Shown in pieces: positions 23,843 to 34,805 of a DNA stretch of 64,000 nt. A model generated the notes under the pieces. It made no database searches. It saw nothing but the letters and a program-made list of their open reading frames with translations, and was not told where the DNA came from. Source of the stretch: Syntrophaceae bacterium UBA6087. GTDB taxonomy: Bacteria; Desulfobacterota; Desulfomonilia; UBA1062. The stretch covers positions 248,001-312,000 of the forward strand of contig DIXF01000001.1 in the NCBI GenBank assembly GCA_002448235.1, in the 5' to 3' direction. The translations under genes and the position numbers were made by a program. How positions within the stretch are numbered: position 1 is the first letter of the stretch; the number at the start of each line of letters is the position of its first letter.

Positions 23843-24817
23843 TTACGGAACCGTAATGGTCCGTAATGGAGAACACGCACTGAGATTGCCCTGCGAATCG
23901 ATTGCATACACGCACCAGCAGTATTCGCCCGGATGCGTAAAGATTACCTCGCTCGAAAGGCCCGTCACCGGGTAAGAAAGCCCGTCCGCTTCCACATTCC
24001 CCGGTATGAAGAGGACATACGAGTCTGCGCCCTGCAGCGGCTCCCAGGAGAATTCGACCATACGGCCTGCCGGGGTGTATCCGTCATCCGGTGAGACAGG
24101 AACCGGACTTTCGTCAACGACCGTGAGAACCAGCTCGTCACTCGATTCTCCCCCTTCGGGAGCAAACGCCGTGAACCTGAGGAGGTAGACCCCTGCTTCA
24201 TTGAATCTCACAGCCAGAGGAGAGGGATTGTCCTCGCAGGTTCCCATATCGCCGAATTCCCATAGGCATACGTGAGAACAGCTCCCATCGGACATCGCTC
24301 CTATGCAATCGATTGAACCTCCTTTGAATATGGTTGTGTCCGCTTCCGGACTGACGATCTTCGCCTGGGAGGTGCCCTTGGTTCGGGTGGTTGCCATGGT
24401 AAAGGAGAAGATGGTACTCCATGGGCTAAATGCACCCTCACTGTCCTTTGCCCTGACCCTCCAGAAGTGCATTCCCCGGTTCAAGACAAAATCGGAGAAC
24501 ATGAACGATGAGGTGGTGACTTCTCTGTTGAGTTCGAGGGTGGCGAAATCGTTTGCGGTGCTTAGCTGGACCTCGAATGCCGAGGCGGAAGAGACATCGT
24601 CCCAATCCAGGACAAGGTTTGGCGTAGTGACGGTGGATCCATCCGCCGGTGCTCTGAGTATTGGCGCCGTGATCCCTTCTTCCTCCGCGATCTCTTCATC
24701 CTGAGGACTGTTGCTGCTCTCGATGCCGCACCCTGCAGGAGCTGCGCTCAGAAAGAAAAAAAGAAGGATGACTATATGAGCCGCCCATGAATACTCGGGG
24801 CGAATGCCCTTTTTCAT
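23843..24817 (-). CDS. Lipoprotein with Fn3/PKD-like repeats
   Basis: A 324-residue lipoprotein. The N-terminal signal peptide ends in the lipobox SAAPAGC. The mature part has Fn3-like segments (APILRAPADGSTVTTPNLVLDWDDV..., then VPVSPDDGYTPAGRMVEFSWEPL) around a PKD-like central segment (CLWEFGDMGTC...). Such proteins are usually outer-membrane or surface lipoproteins that bind or display other proteins; the target is unknown. The ATG at 24817 follows AAAGGAGATGAGA at good spacing, better than the ATG at 24823. Confidence 0.82.
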   Translation of the reverse strand: MKKGIRPEYSWAAHIVILLFFFLSAAPAGCGIESSNSPQDEEIAEEEGITAPILRAPADGSTVTTPNLVLDWDDVSSASAFEVQLSTANDFATLELNREVTTSSFMFSDFVLNRGMHFWRVRAKDSEGAFSPWSTIFSFTMATTRTKGTSQAKIVSPEADTTIFKGGSIDCIGAMSDGSCSHVCLWEFGDMGTCEDNPSPLAVRFNEAGVYLLRFTAFAPEGGESSDELVLTVVDESPVPVSPDDGYTPAGRMVEFSWEPLQGADSYVLFIPGNVEADGLSYPVTGLSSEVIFTHPGEYCWCVYAIDSQGNLSACSPLRTITVP

Positions 24818-25128
24818 TCTCATCTCCTTTGCGGCATCGTTTCTCCCGTTATAGGGCCCGGACCCATGCTTCTAGAAAAGAAGAATAATCCGTGATTGAG
24901 TGCCGGACAAGTGAGCGGCTTTGGGGTCGCAGAGGAAACCTCCTTTAATAAGCCTGAATAATAGCTGCTGCTGCCCGTAAAGAAGCGTTCCAAAGCAAAG
25001 ATGCATGCTGTTGAGAGATCGGGAGCGGACGTTATTTTATGAATGGTAAGTACCCTTCATGAAAGGCCTCGATAAATGCCCGGGCCATTTCTCTTTAAAT
25101 CGTTCCAAAGCGAGGTTGGTGGCTTCCC
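24818..25128. other. Intergenic region before the phosphoribosyltransferase operon
   Basis: This 311-bp gap has no convincing gene. An 11-bp direct repeat (CGTTCCAAAGC at 24986-24996 and 25101-25111) is present and could be coincidental. No strong sigma-70 promoter is clear. Confidence 0.5.
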
Positions 25129-25821
25129 ATGGGGAATTTACGGACGATATCTCACGGTTCAGAGCCGTTTGCAAACAGGATCGAGGCCGGCCGCCTCCTG
25201 GGAAATGAAATCCTGAATCTCTCCGGTGAAGACCCGGTTATTCTGGGGATTCCAAGAGGCGGGGTCGTTATCGCGAGAGAGCTGTCCCTCCTTCTCCATG
25301 CCGAGCTCGATATAGTCCTCTCGAGAAAGCTCGGCGCGCCGGGCAACCCCGAGCTGGCGATCGGCGCCCTGAATGAGGACGGCAAGCTCTTCCTGATCCA
25401 GGACGTCATCAGCCAGCTGGGTCGGTATGAAGAGATAAAGGACTACGTGGAGGAGCAGAAGGAAAAGCAGTTAAAAGAAATCCGGAAACGCGTCGTCAAA
25501 TACCGGGAGGTAAGGCCGAAGGTGCCGTTGAACGGGCGCACGGTCATCATCACCGATGACGGCGTAGCGACCGGCGCCACCATGCAGGCTTCGCTGTGGG
25601 CGGCCAGGAGGGAGAGCCCGGCAAAGCTCATCGCTGCCATCCCGGTCGCGACCTCCAATGCCATAAGGCGCATAGCCGATATTTCGGACGAGGCCATTGC
25701 GCTGAAGGTTCCTCCGTTCTTCTACGCAGTAGGGCAATTTTATTCCCAGTTTGAGCAGACAACGGATGACGAAGTTATCGCCATACTCCGGGAGAGCATA
25801 AAGGGAAAAGAAGGCAAGTGA
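25129..25821 (+). CDS. Phosphoribosyltransferase-family protein, first paralogue
   Basis: A 230-residue type I phosphoribosyltransferase fold. The PRPP loop VIITDDGVATGAT (139-151) with its acidic pair is intact, and ILGIPRGGVVIARELS near residue 40 resembles the flexible-loop side of the family. Such proteins usually salvage or transfer a ribose-5-phosphate; which base is unknown here. It is the first gene of an operon with rtcB, archease and a second paralogue, and its stop overlaps rtcB by 4 bp (GTGA). Confidence 0.85.
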   Translation: MGNLRTISHGSEPFANRIEAGRLLGNEILNLSGEDPVILGIPRGGVVIARELSLLLHAELDIVLSRKLGAPGNPELAIGALNEDGKLFLIQDVISQLGRYEEIKDYVEEQKEKQLKEIRKRVVKYREVRPKVPLNGRTVIITDDGVATGATMQASLWAARRESPAKLIAAIPVATSNAIRRIADISDEAIALKVPPFFYAVGQFYSQFEQTTDDEVIAILRESIKGKEGK

Positions 25822-27275
25822 CGGTACCGGACACTCTTGTCGGCATATCACCGGGGGTCTGGGAGCTCCCCAGGACCTATAAGCATGGTATGCGCGTGCC
25901 GGCCCGTCTTTACGGCACGAGAGAACTTGTCCATGATTTCGACGCAGGGGTTTTCGAACAGATCACCAATGTGGCTTCCCTTCCGGGCATCGTGAAGTAT
26001 GCGCTCTGCATGCCCGACGGCCACTGGGGCTATGGATTTCCCATCGGAGGCGTGGCGGCCTTCGATCCCGATCATGGGGTGATCTCTCCTGGCGGGATCG
26101 GGTTCGACATCAACTGCGGCATGCGCCTCGTCTCTACGAACCTTACCTATGACGAGGTGAAGCCTGTTCTCGAGAAGCTCGTGGACCGCCTTTTCGAAAG
26201 GATCCCTGCGGGGGTCGGAAGCACCGGGTTTGTAAAGCTTACCCCCGATGAGTTTCTTACCGTGTCCCGGGAGGGCGCACGCTGGTGCCTGAAAAACGGA
26301 TATGCCGTGGCGGACGACCTCGACCGCACCGAAGAAGAAGGCTGCATGAAAGGGGCAGACCCGGCAAAGGTGAGCCAGAAGGCAGTCCAGCGCGGGTATA
26401 ACCAGATAGGAACCCTGGGCTCGGGGAACCACTACCTGGAAATCCAGGTGGCCAGACAGGAAAACGTCTATGATCAGGAGCTTGCCGGAGCCTTCGGCAT
26501 TACGCGGCCGGACCAGATCGTGGTGATGTACCACTGCGGGAGCAGGGGGTTCGGGCATCAGATCGCCACCGATTACCTGCACGTCCTGCTTAGTGTCATG
26601 GAACGAGAATACGGGATAAACATCATCGATAAAGAGCTTGCATGCGCCCCGTTCAAATCGCCCGAGGGCCAGGATTACTTTTCTGCAATGAAGTGCGCCG
26701 TGAATATGTCCTTTGCCAACCGGCAGGTGATCCTCCACCGGATCCGCGAGGTCTTTTCCGAGATATTCCGCAGGAGCCCCGAAGACCTGGGCATCCGACA
26801 GATCTACGACGTTACCCATAATACCGCCAAGCTGGAGGAGCATTCCATAGACGGCCGCGCAAAACAGCTCCTCGTCCACCGGAAAGGCTCTACCCGCGCC
26901 TTCGGGCCGGGTATGGGAGACCTTCCCGAGGATTACCGGAAGACCGGCCAGCCGGTGATCATCGGCGGGAGCATGGAAACCGGATCGTACCTCCTTGCCG
27001 GCGTGAAAGGCGGGGCAGGTACGTTTTATTCCACCGCCCACGGCAGCGGCAGGACCATGAGCAGGCACAGCGCCAGGAAGATGTACCAGGGGAAAAGCCT
27101 GTTAAAGGACATGAAGGGCCGGGGGATCTATGTCCGTACCGTTTCCTATAAAGGCCTTGCCGAAGAGGCAGGTGGGGCCTACAAGAATATCGATGACGTG
27201 GTGAAGGCGACCGAGCTGGCCGGTATCAGCAAGCGGGTCGCCAGGTTTGTACCGATCGGAAACATTAAAGGGTAA
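25818..27275 (+). CDS. rtcB: RNA-splicing ligase RtcB
   Basis: A 485-residue RtcB ligase. Signatures are CMPDGHWGYGFPIGGVAAF, PGGIGFDINCGMR with the metal-binding cysteine, LGSGNHYLE, YHCGSRGFGHQ, and HGSGRTMSR near the guanylylated histidine. RtcB joins 2',3'-cyclic phosphate or 3'-phosphate RNA ends to 5'-OH ends using GTP. It starts at a GTG overlapping the phosphoribosyltransferase stop by 4 bp and is followed 17 bp later by archease, its known activating cofactor. It should serve in tRNA or rRNA repair after cleavage. Confidence 0.96.
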   Translation: MTVPDTLVGISPGVWELPRTYKHGMRVPARLYGTRELVHDFDAGVFEQITNVASLPGIVKYALCMPDGHWGYGFPIGGVAAFDPDHGVISPGGIGFDINCGMRLVSTNLTYDEVKPVLEKLVDRLFERIPAGVGSTGFVKLTPDEFLTVSREGARWCLKNGYAVADDLDRTEEEGCMKGADPAKVSQKAVQRGYNQIGTLGSGNHYLEIQVARQENVYDQELAGAFGITRPDQIVVMYHCGSRGFGHQIATDYLHVLLSVMEREYGINIIDKELACAPFKSPEGQDYFSAMKCAVNMSFANRQVILHRIREVFSEIFRRSPEDLGIRQIYDVTHNTAKLEEHSIDGRAKQLLVHRKGSTRAFGPGMGDLPEDYRKTGQPVIIGGSMETGSYLLAGVKGGAGTFYSTAHGSGRTMSRHSARKMYQGKSLLKDMKGRGIYVRTVSYKGLAEEAGGAYKNIDDVVKATELAGISKRVARFVPIGNIKG

Positions 27276-27292
27276 TAACAGGGAATAAGAAA

Positions 27293-27724
27293 ATGCCGTA
27301 CCGGTATCTTGGAGACATTGCCATTGCTGATATTGCCTTTGAGGCGCAGGCGAATACCAGAGAGGCCCTGTTCGTCGAGGCGGGCAATGCGCTGACCAAT
27401 GTCATGGTGGAGGACCTGCAAAGCATCCATCCCGTAGAGCACCGGAACTTCCATATAAAGGCAAGGGATCTGGAGAGGCTGCTTTTCGAGTTCCTCCAGG
27501 TGCTCATCTTCTACAAGGATGCCGAGCAGCTCTTGTTGACGGTTCCGAAGGTTTCCATAACCGAAAAGGACGACAACCTTTTTCTCAACGCAGAGGCTGC
27601 GGGAGAAAGAATCAATCCCGAGACGCACGAGCTCAACGCCGACGTAAAGGCCGTTACCCTCCACCGCTTCCATGTCAGGCATGATCCGGAAGGCTGGAAA
27701 ACGACCGTAGTACTGGATGTATAA
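27293..27724 (+). CDS. Archease, RtcB activator
   Basis: A 143-residue archease-fold protein: DIAFEAQANTREALFVEAG at the start, then LERLLFEFLQVLIFYKD, and a HELNADVKAVTLHRF segment before the C-terminus. Archeases promote RtcB guanylylation and multiple turnover. It follows rtcB directly, and its stop is followed within a few bases by the ribosome site of the second phosphoribosyltransferase. Confidence 0.92.
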   Translation: MPYRYLGDIAIADIAFEAQANTREALFVEAGNALTNVMVEDLQSIHPVEHRNFHIKARDLERLLFEFLQVLIFYKDAEQLLLTVPKVSITEKDDNLFLNAEAAGERINPETHELNADVKAVTLHRFHVRHDPEGWKTTVVLDV

Positions 27725-27734
27725 GGAGGTGAGT

Positions 27735-28424
27735 ATGGGAGAGGTTCGAGCCGTTTCTCAAAGCGAAGAGCCTTTTTTAGACCGCGCAGAGGCAGGGCGC
27801 CTTCTGGGGAGCGAGCTGGAGGATTTTTCGGACAGCAATCCCGTCGTGCTCGGCATCCCCCGGTCCGGGGTGATCGTTGCGCGGGAGATTGCCCGCAGGC
27901 TCAATGCCGAGCTGGACATAGTCGTTTCCCGTACGCTCTGCGAGCCGGGTAATCCCGATGTGACGATAGGGGCCATAAACGAAGAAGGCAAGCTCTTTAC
28001 CGTCCAGGAGAGCCGTGAGCCGGCAACCCTTTGCGAAGAGTCTCACGCCAATGCGGAAGAAGAGCGCGAAAAACAGTATACCATGATGGCAGAAAGCCTG
28101 GATAGATACCGGGAGATAAGGCCGAAGGTGCCGCTCGAAGGGCGGACCGTCATTATCGCCGATGACGGCCTCACCTCAGGCGCAGCGATGCAGGCATCGT
28201 TATGGACCACCCGGAAAGAAAAGCCGAAGAGGCTCATCGCTGCCGTCCCTGTCGCCAGTATGGAGGCGCTGGACAGGGTTGCCGGCCTTGCCGATGAGAC
28301 TGTCGTGCTGAAGACGCCGCCAATCTTTTATGAGCTCGGGCAGTTCTATGAGTTCTTCGACCGGACGACCGACGAAGAGATTCTCGAGGCATTGCAGGAC
28401 AGCGTGCGGAGGAAAGGGAAATAA
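27735..28424 (+). CDS. Phosphoribosyltransferase-family protein, second paralogue
   Basis: A 229-residue homologue of the 25129 gene, with the same order of motifs: VVLGIPRSGVIVARE near the N-terminus and the PRPP loop VIIADDGLTSGAA. The two are clear paralogues but have diverged along their length. The ATG at 27735 has a strong AAGGAGG site; a longer frame from 27717 is less likely. It is the last gene of the rtcB-archease operon. Confidence 0.84.
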   Translation: MGEVRAVSQSEEPFLDRAEAGRLLGSELEDFSDSNPVVLGIPRSGVIVAREIARRLNAELDIVVSRTLCEPGNPDVTIGAINEEGKLFTVQESREPATLCEESHANAEEEREKQYTMMAESLDRYREIRPKVPLEGRTVIIADDGLTSGAAMQASLWTTRKEKPKRLIAAVPVASMEALDRVAGLADETVVLKTPPIFYELGQFYEFFDRTTDEEILEALQDSVRRKGK

Positions 28425-28440
28425 CGCCTGCTCGGGACGA

Positions 28441-31400
28441 TCATCCGGCGTTTTCGGATGAGCTTTCTTTTCCCCGGAGCTCCAGCATTATGGCTATCCC
28501 CAGAGCTTCTATAAGGTACGGCTTTTTGATATATCTGCCCGCGCCGAGGTTCTGGGCCTTTCTTACCCGGTCGGTTTCGGAGTAGCCGCTTGCAATGACG
28601 GCCTTCTGGCCGGGATGTATCCGGAGAATTCTCTCATAGGTTTCGAGCCCGTCGATGCCCTGCTCAAGGATCATGTCCAGAAGAATGAGATCGGCGGAAT
28701 GGTCTTTCATATAAGAGACGGCTTCCTCGCCGCTCGATATCGTCGTGACCTCATATCCAAGGAATTCGAGCATATCCGAGGCCACTTCGCGCTGCTCTTC
28801 ATTGTCGTCCACAACCAGTATCTTTTCACCGCTGCCCATATAGTCTTTCAGCGGCATGAGCGATTCGGCGCCTGGATGTTCTGTCCGGGTGGCGGGGAAA
28901 TACAGGGTGAAAACCGTCTTTCCCTCACTGGAGACGGCGTCGATATAACCGTCGTGGTCCTGTACCGTCCCCCACACCACGGCAAGGCCAAGGCCGGTTC
29001 CGCTCCTTCCCATCTTTTTCTTTGTGTAGAAGGGCTCGAATATCCTCGACATGTCCAGATCGGAGATCCCCACGCCGGTATCCGTTACCCGGATGCACAC
29101 GTATTCGCCGCAAGCAAGCCCCGGGGGATGTTCTTCCTTTGAGTCAATGCCGACATTGCATGTTTCCAGGGTAACGCCGCCGCCTTCGGGCATCGCCTCA
29201 GCAGCATTGAAGATAAGATTCATGATGCTCTTCGAGAGATGTGCCGGCGACCCGACCATATTGAGAAGGGACTCCCCGGCATGGAAATCGACCGTGACAG
29301 CGGGGTAGAGGGATAGGAGGCGGTGATACTCCGGTGAATTGAGATGTTCCCGGATGATGTCGTTCATATTTACCACCTCCTTGATCGCAACCCCCCTCCT
29401 GGCCAGGGTAAGGAGATCCTGAACCACTGCCGCCGCCCGTTCTCCCGACTTCTGTATCTTTCTGAGCGGCTCCTTTAAGGAGCTGTCTTCGTTCAGGGTC
29501 ATCAGGAGCATCTCCGGATAGCTCACGACCCCGGAAAGGATGTTGTTCAGGTCGTGGGCTACACCTCCTGCCAACGTCCCGAGGGCCTCCATCTTCTGGG
29601 AATTTTTGAGCTTCTCCTCCAGAAGCCTCGTCTCCTCCTCGGCCTTTTTCCTGCTTGTGATGTCCTGGAGCACTCCCCTGAAACCCATTGCCCGGTTGTT
29701 CAAGCCCCTGATGAGCAGGATTGAGGATTCCACGTGGACAAGGCTTCCGTCCTTTCGCGTGAAATCCCACTGAACGCCTTTCTGAGGCTTCCCGGTTTCA
29801 GAGACCCGTTTGAATGCATGGGAAACTTTGTCGGCATTTTCCTTGTCCGTGAACTTTCTGTAATCCATTCCCTGCATCTCTTTCGGGCTTATGCCGAGGA
29901 TGCGGCACATGGATTTGTTGAAAAAGGTGAAGGCCCCGGCAAGGTCCGTCTCATAATACCCTTCTTCCATGCCTTCGAGAATGGAGCGGTGTTTGAGCTC
30001 GCTTTCCTTCAGGGCGTGCTCGGTCTTCACCCGGCTGGTCACATCGCTGATAACGCCTCGGAATCCCTTGCACTTGCCGCTTCTGGACAGAATACGGGAG
30101 ATGGATCCCTCGATGTGGACCCTCCGGCCGTTTTTCGTGGTGATCTCCCATTCGGTCGACTTCAGATCCTTGCCGGTCTTGTACACGGTGTGAAAGGTTT
30201 CATAGATCTTCTTCACCATCTCTTTATCCGTGAACTTGCTGAAGTTCGTCCCGATGAGTTCGTCCTTGGGAATGCCGAAGATCCTGCATATGGAATCATT
30301 CACAAAGGTCATGTTTCCGGTGATGTCCACCTCATAGTACCCGTGATCGATATTTTCGAGGATGGTACGGTATTTCTCCTCGCTCTTTCTCAGGGCGCGT
30401 TCGTAGACAACCCGCTCCGATATGTCCCTTGCCGAACCCCGGATGCCTATCGGCCCGGTTTTATCTGTCACCAGGGAGTTTCTGTACTCCATGACGACTT
30501 CATGGCCGGCAAAGTTGATGATCGTAAACACGCCTTCGTCCCTGCCTTTTTTCTTTACCCTGCCAAGGTACAAATCAAAACCCGACCGATAAGGCTCGGG
30601 CATGTATTTTCTGATGTTCACGGTATCTATATCGGGGTTGCCCCCCACGAGCTGCTGCCTGACAGCCGGATTGCACTGCTTCAGGTCGAAATTGCCCTCC
30701 AGGTCGTGGAAAAAGAGGAGGTCGGTGACATTATCAAAGATATCCCGGTATCTCTGCTCGATCTCCTTCATCTCCTTCCGGTACAGGTAACGTTCGGTTA
30801 TATCGCGGCCTGTTCCCCGGACGCCTACCGGGGTGCCGTCGTCTCCGAACACCAGGGAATTCTTGTACTCGATGATTCTTTCCGCCCCGTCCATGCAGAC
30901 GACTTTTATCAGCCCTTCGCTTTTCTTGTCCCTGATGACGGATTCAAGGTAATTGCGGGCAAAGGCTTTCAGGTTTTCGGGCAGGAGATCATGAATGTGC
31001 AGATCGTAAGGCAGCGGCGTTTCTTCGGGTTGTCCCAAGATTCTCCTGAACGCCGGGTTTGTATCTATGAATCTCCCTTCCAGATCGTGAGAATACCAGG
31101 CATCCGATACTCCCTCGAAAACGTCATGCGTTTTTTTCTCTTGTTGGAGAAGGCTTTCCTGGCCGCTTTTGTGATTCCGTATGTCCTGGACAAAGGCGCA
31201 GGCATATTCGCGTCCGCCGGATTGGATGAGGCTTGCGGAAACGTTGACGGGAAAGGCGGTCCCATCCGCCTTGCGGTACAGCGATTCCAGGTTCATCGAG
31301 CCGTCTTTCGCCAGAGCTTTCCAGAGACTGTTCCACGTCCCGGGCTTAAGACGGCTGTCGATGCTTTCTATGGAACGGCCCAGGAGATCTTCCTCTGCAT

Positions 31401-31539
31401 AGCCGAGGGAGCTGCATGCAGCCTTGTTTGCATAGACGAGTTTGCCTTGGGGGTCCATCCATATGGCGATGATGGATGCATGATCCACCGCAAGCAGGGA
31501 AATCCCCTGCTTCTGATCTCCGCACACATCTTTTTTCAT
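28441..31539 (-). CDS. Multi-PAS hybrid histidine kinase
   Basis: A soluble sensor kinase of about 1032 residues. Five PAS-like modules come first (from ~10, ~135, ~265, ~385 and ~510), several with C-terminal PAC-like GxRGxxxDIT segments. The HisKA H-box is KMEALGTLAGGVAHDLNN, the HATPase domain has NLIFNAAEAMPEGGG and GTGLGLAVVWG, and a C-terminal receiver has DDNEE and the phospho-acceptor aspartate in LILLDMI. There is no membrane segment, so signals are cytoplasmic (redox, light or ligand). I take the ATG at 31539; a TTG at 31593 would add 18 residues. No response regulator is adjacent. Two of its PAS modules resemble the partial PAS protein at 1-611. Confidence 0.92.
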   Translation of the reverse strand: MKKDVCGDQKQGISLLAVDHASIIAIWMDPQGKLVYANKAACSSLGYAEEDLLGRSIESIDSRLKPGTWNSLWKALAKDGSMNLESLYRKADGTAFPVNVSASLIQSGGREYACAFVQDIRNHKSGQESLLQQEKKTHDVFEGVSDAWYSHDLEGRFIDTNPAFRRILGQPEETPLPYDLHIHDLLPENLKAFARNYLESVIRDKKSEGLIKVVCMDGAERIIEYKNSLVFGDDGTPVGVRGTGRDITERYLYRKEMKEIEQRYRDIFDNVTDLLFFHDLEGNFDLKQCNPAVRQQLVGGNPDIDTVNIRKYMPEPYRSGFDLYLGRVKKKGRDEGVFTIINFAGHEVVMEYRNSLVTDKTGPIGIRGSARDISERVVYERALRKSEEKYRTILENIDHGYYEVDITGNMTFVNDSICRIFGIPKDELIGTNFSKFTDKEMVKKIYETFHTVYKTGKDLKSTEWEITTKNGRRVHIEGSISRILSRSGKCKGFRGVISDVTSRVKTEHALKESELKHRSILEGMEEGYYETDLAGAFTFFNKSMCRILGISPKEMQGMDYRKFTDKENADKVSHAFKRVSETGKPQKGVQWDFTRKDGSLVHVESSILLIRGLNNRAMGFRGVLQDITSRKKAEEETRLLEEKLKNSQKMEALGTLAGGVAHDLNNILSGVVSYPEMLLMTLNEDSSLKEPLRKIQKSGERAAAVVQDLLTLARRGVAIKEVVNMNDIIREHLNSPEYHRLLSLYPAVTVDFHAGESLLNMVGSPAHLSKSIMNLIFNAAEAMPEGGGVTLETCNVGIDSKEEHPPGLACGEYVCIRVTDTGVGISDLDMSRIFEPFYTKKKMGRSGTGLGLAVVWGTVQDHDGYIDAVSSEGKTVFTLYFPATRTEHPGAESLMPLKDYMGSGEKILVVDDNEEQREVASDMLEFLGYEVTTISSGEEAVSYMKDHSADLILLDMILEQGIDGLETYERILRIHPGQKAVIASGYSETDRVRKAQNLGAGRYIKKPYLIEALGIAIMLELRGKESSSENAG

Positions 31540-31676
31540 GGCTGCTTGACGGACCCCGGTTCGATCCGACGCTCCTTTCCGATAACCATACAAAACCGCC
31601 AGCCTTACGATTGATATTTAAGATCAATACCCTGACTGTTTCGGCTAAAACCTTGTCAGGAATAAATTTAATGTGG

Positions 31677-31871
31677 TCAGTCTTTCCAGTGGATGCACGT
31701 GACAGGACAGGAATCGATAGCCTCCTGAATGAGATCCTCAGGACCTCCCTGAGGTTTGAGCACCTTTGCCACCATCTGGTCGTCATCCAGTTTGAAAACC
31801 TCCGGGCAGATGTCCTGGCACACACCGCAGGCAATGCATTCATCCTCGTCAATATAGACAACTCTGCTCAT
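31677..31871 (-). CDS. 4Fe-4S ferredoxin
   Basis: A 64-residue ferredoxin with ECIACGVCQDICPE (C12, C15, C18, plus C22) and SCPVTC (C55, C59), the pattern of a single-[4Fe-4S] ferredoxin. The ATG at 31871 follows AAAGGAGAT. It is a small soluble electron carrier, free-standing here; its donor and acceptor cannot be read from context. Confidence 0.93.
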   Translation of the reverse strand: MSRVVYIDEDECIACGVCQDICPEVFKLDDDQMVAKVLKPQGGPEDLIQEAIDSCPVTCIHWKD

Positions 31872-31994
31872 ATTATCTCCTTTCACACGTCGTCATGTCA
31901 TTGAAGAAGAAATAATACGTGCGGGATGCCAGGAATCGAGAGGAAAGGGACAGAGGTCGATGGAAAAGGGAGGATCCTGTGGAGAAAACAATAT

Positions 31995-32019
31995 GGGCGG
32001 AAGCGCCGTGCTTCCGCCC
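31995..32019 (-). terminator. Terminator after the secreted His/Arg-rich protein gene
   Basis: GGGCGGAAGC (31995-32004) and its complement (32010-32019) form a 10-bp stem with a 5-nt loop; on the minus strand it is followed by a T-rich stretch. It lies between the gene at 32110 and the ferredoxin gene. Confidence 0.75.
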
Positions 32020-32109
32020 ATCGGGTACTTACCGGAATATGTTTCAAGACCCATTCCGGTGACACCTGACCGCTGTTCAGGCGCACCTGTCGAGCGGTCT
32101 TCTTATAAG

Positions 32110-32874
32110 TTACCTTCCTCTCCGGTTCTCCCGGCTCTGATCCGGGCGCCTTCTTTCTTCCCGCTTATTATGGTTTACGCGTCCATGGTCCTGGGTCCTG
32201 TTTTCTATCCGGACCTGCCCGTTGTCTCTGTGGTCTCTCTGATCGCGTCCTCCTCTCGGAGCAGTGTATACGACCCGGCCGTGCCTTTCGTGAGCGATGT
32301 CGCGATGGATCCTGGTGAAGCTTCTTCCTTCGGACCGGTACTTTATGACCCTGTCCGGGGAATACCGGTGATGCTCGGTCATGAACCTAAGATTGACCTG
32401 GTTCACGATGTCACGGTCCTGGAATCGTATCTTTCTCCAGTCATGGCGTGGGTGATTCCGGTAATACCCGTAGGCATGCCCCTGAGGATAAACGTACCCT
32501 ACCGGGACCGGAACGTAGTAGATCTCGGGACTCAACCCGAAGTGCAGGGTGATATCCATCCAGCTCATGCCCCGGTGGCGGAGCAATACAATGGAATCGG
32601 GATGCACGTGCGCCCTCTGAGCGATGAAGAATACGACGGGAAGATCTTCGTCGCAGATGCCCCGATCACGAACGACGACCACCTCTCTTGCGGGGACCCG
32701 GTAGTATTCGCCTATGGAAACATGGAATCCGTCAATCCCGTCGTTACCGCCGGAGATCCCCACATTCCACTGAGCGGCTGCAGAGACCGGTGAAGAAGCG
32801 AGCATGAAGCACGCTATGAAACCAGCGGTAACTGCACAGTTCCTCATATATGCCCCAACCTTTTCAGCGTTCAT
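32110..32874 (-). CDS. Secreted protein rich in His, Arg and Tyr, function unknown
   Basis: A 254-residue protein. The ATG at 32874 follows AAAGGAGATCAAGAA and opens a signal peptide ending near SSPVSAAA. The mature part has aromatic and histidine-rich stretches (YYVPVPVGYVYPQGHAYGYY) and a very basic C-terminus from ~200 (repeated ERRR, RDQRD, NRRGR). A longer reading from 33261 only extends over non-coding sequence and the neighbouring gene. It is likely periplasmic or surface-associated. I do not recognise a family with certainty. Confidence 0.75.
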   Translation of the reverse strand: MNAEKVGAYMRNCAVTAGFIACFMLASSPVSAAAQWNVGISGGNDGIDGFHVSIGEYYRVPAREVVVVRDRGICDEDLPVVFFIAQRAHVHPDSIVLLRHRGMSWMDITLHFGLSPEIYYVPVPVGYVYPQGHAYGYYRNHPRHDWRKIRFQDRDIVNQVNLRFMTEHHRYSPDRVIKYRSEGRSFTRIHRDIAHERHGRVVYTAPRGGRDQRDHRDNGQVRIENRTQDHGRVNHNKREERRRPDQSRENRRGR

Positions 32875-33028
32875 TTCTTGATCTCCTTTCTTTCTTGTCC
32901 AAAGACTTGTTTTTAGCCGCCTGTTCATGTGCATCATATCTTTCATGACCCCATAGACGAACCGGGCGGAAGGATAGTTTACATCCGGAGAAAGGAACGT
33001 AAAATTGGATAACTGAAGTATTCGGATC

Positions 33029-34663
<1,635 letters not shown>

Positions 34664-34753
34664 GTCGTCGTTTGCTCCATAAAAAAGTGCCGCAGTGGTA
34701 TCATGGCAGGGTTTCGTCCGCAAGATAATTCAAGCGATTGGGGAAAAGACAAA

Positions 34754-34787
34754 AAAAGGCCGGGTCCTTGTCCGGGCCCGGCCTTTT
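34754..34787 (-). terminator. Terminator of htpX
   Basis: An 11-bp perfect stem (AAAAGGCCGGG at 34754-34764 and its complement at 34777-34787). On the minus strand it ends in a run of seven Ts. It lies just after the htpX stop at 34806. Confidence 0.88.
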
Positions 34788-34805
34788 GTCGCATGCTCAT
34801 TGAAA

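Noticed and set aside
29734..31614. 626-codon frame antisense to the histidine kinase
   Set aside because: The minus-strand kinase has all HK and receiver motifs; the antisense reading is low in conserved features and is a composition artefact.
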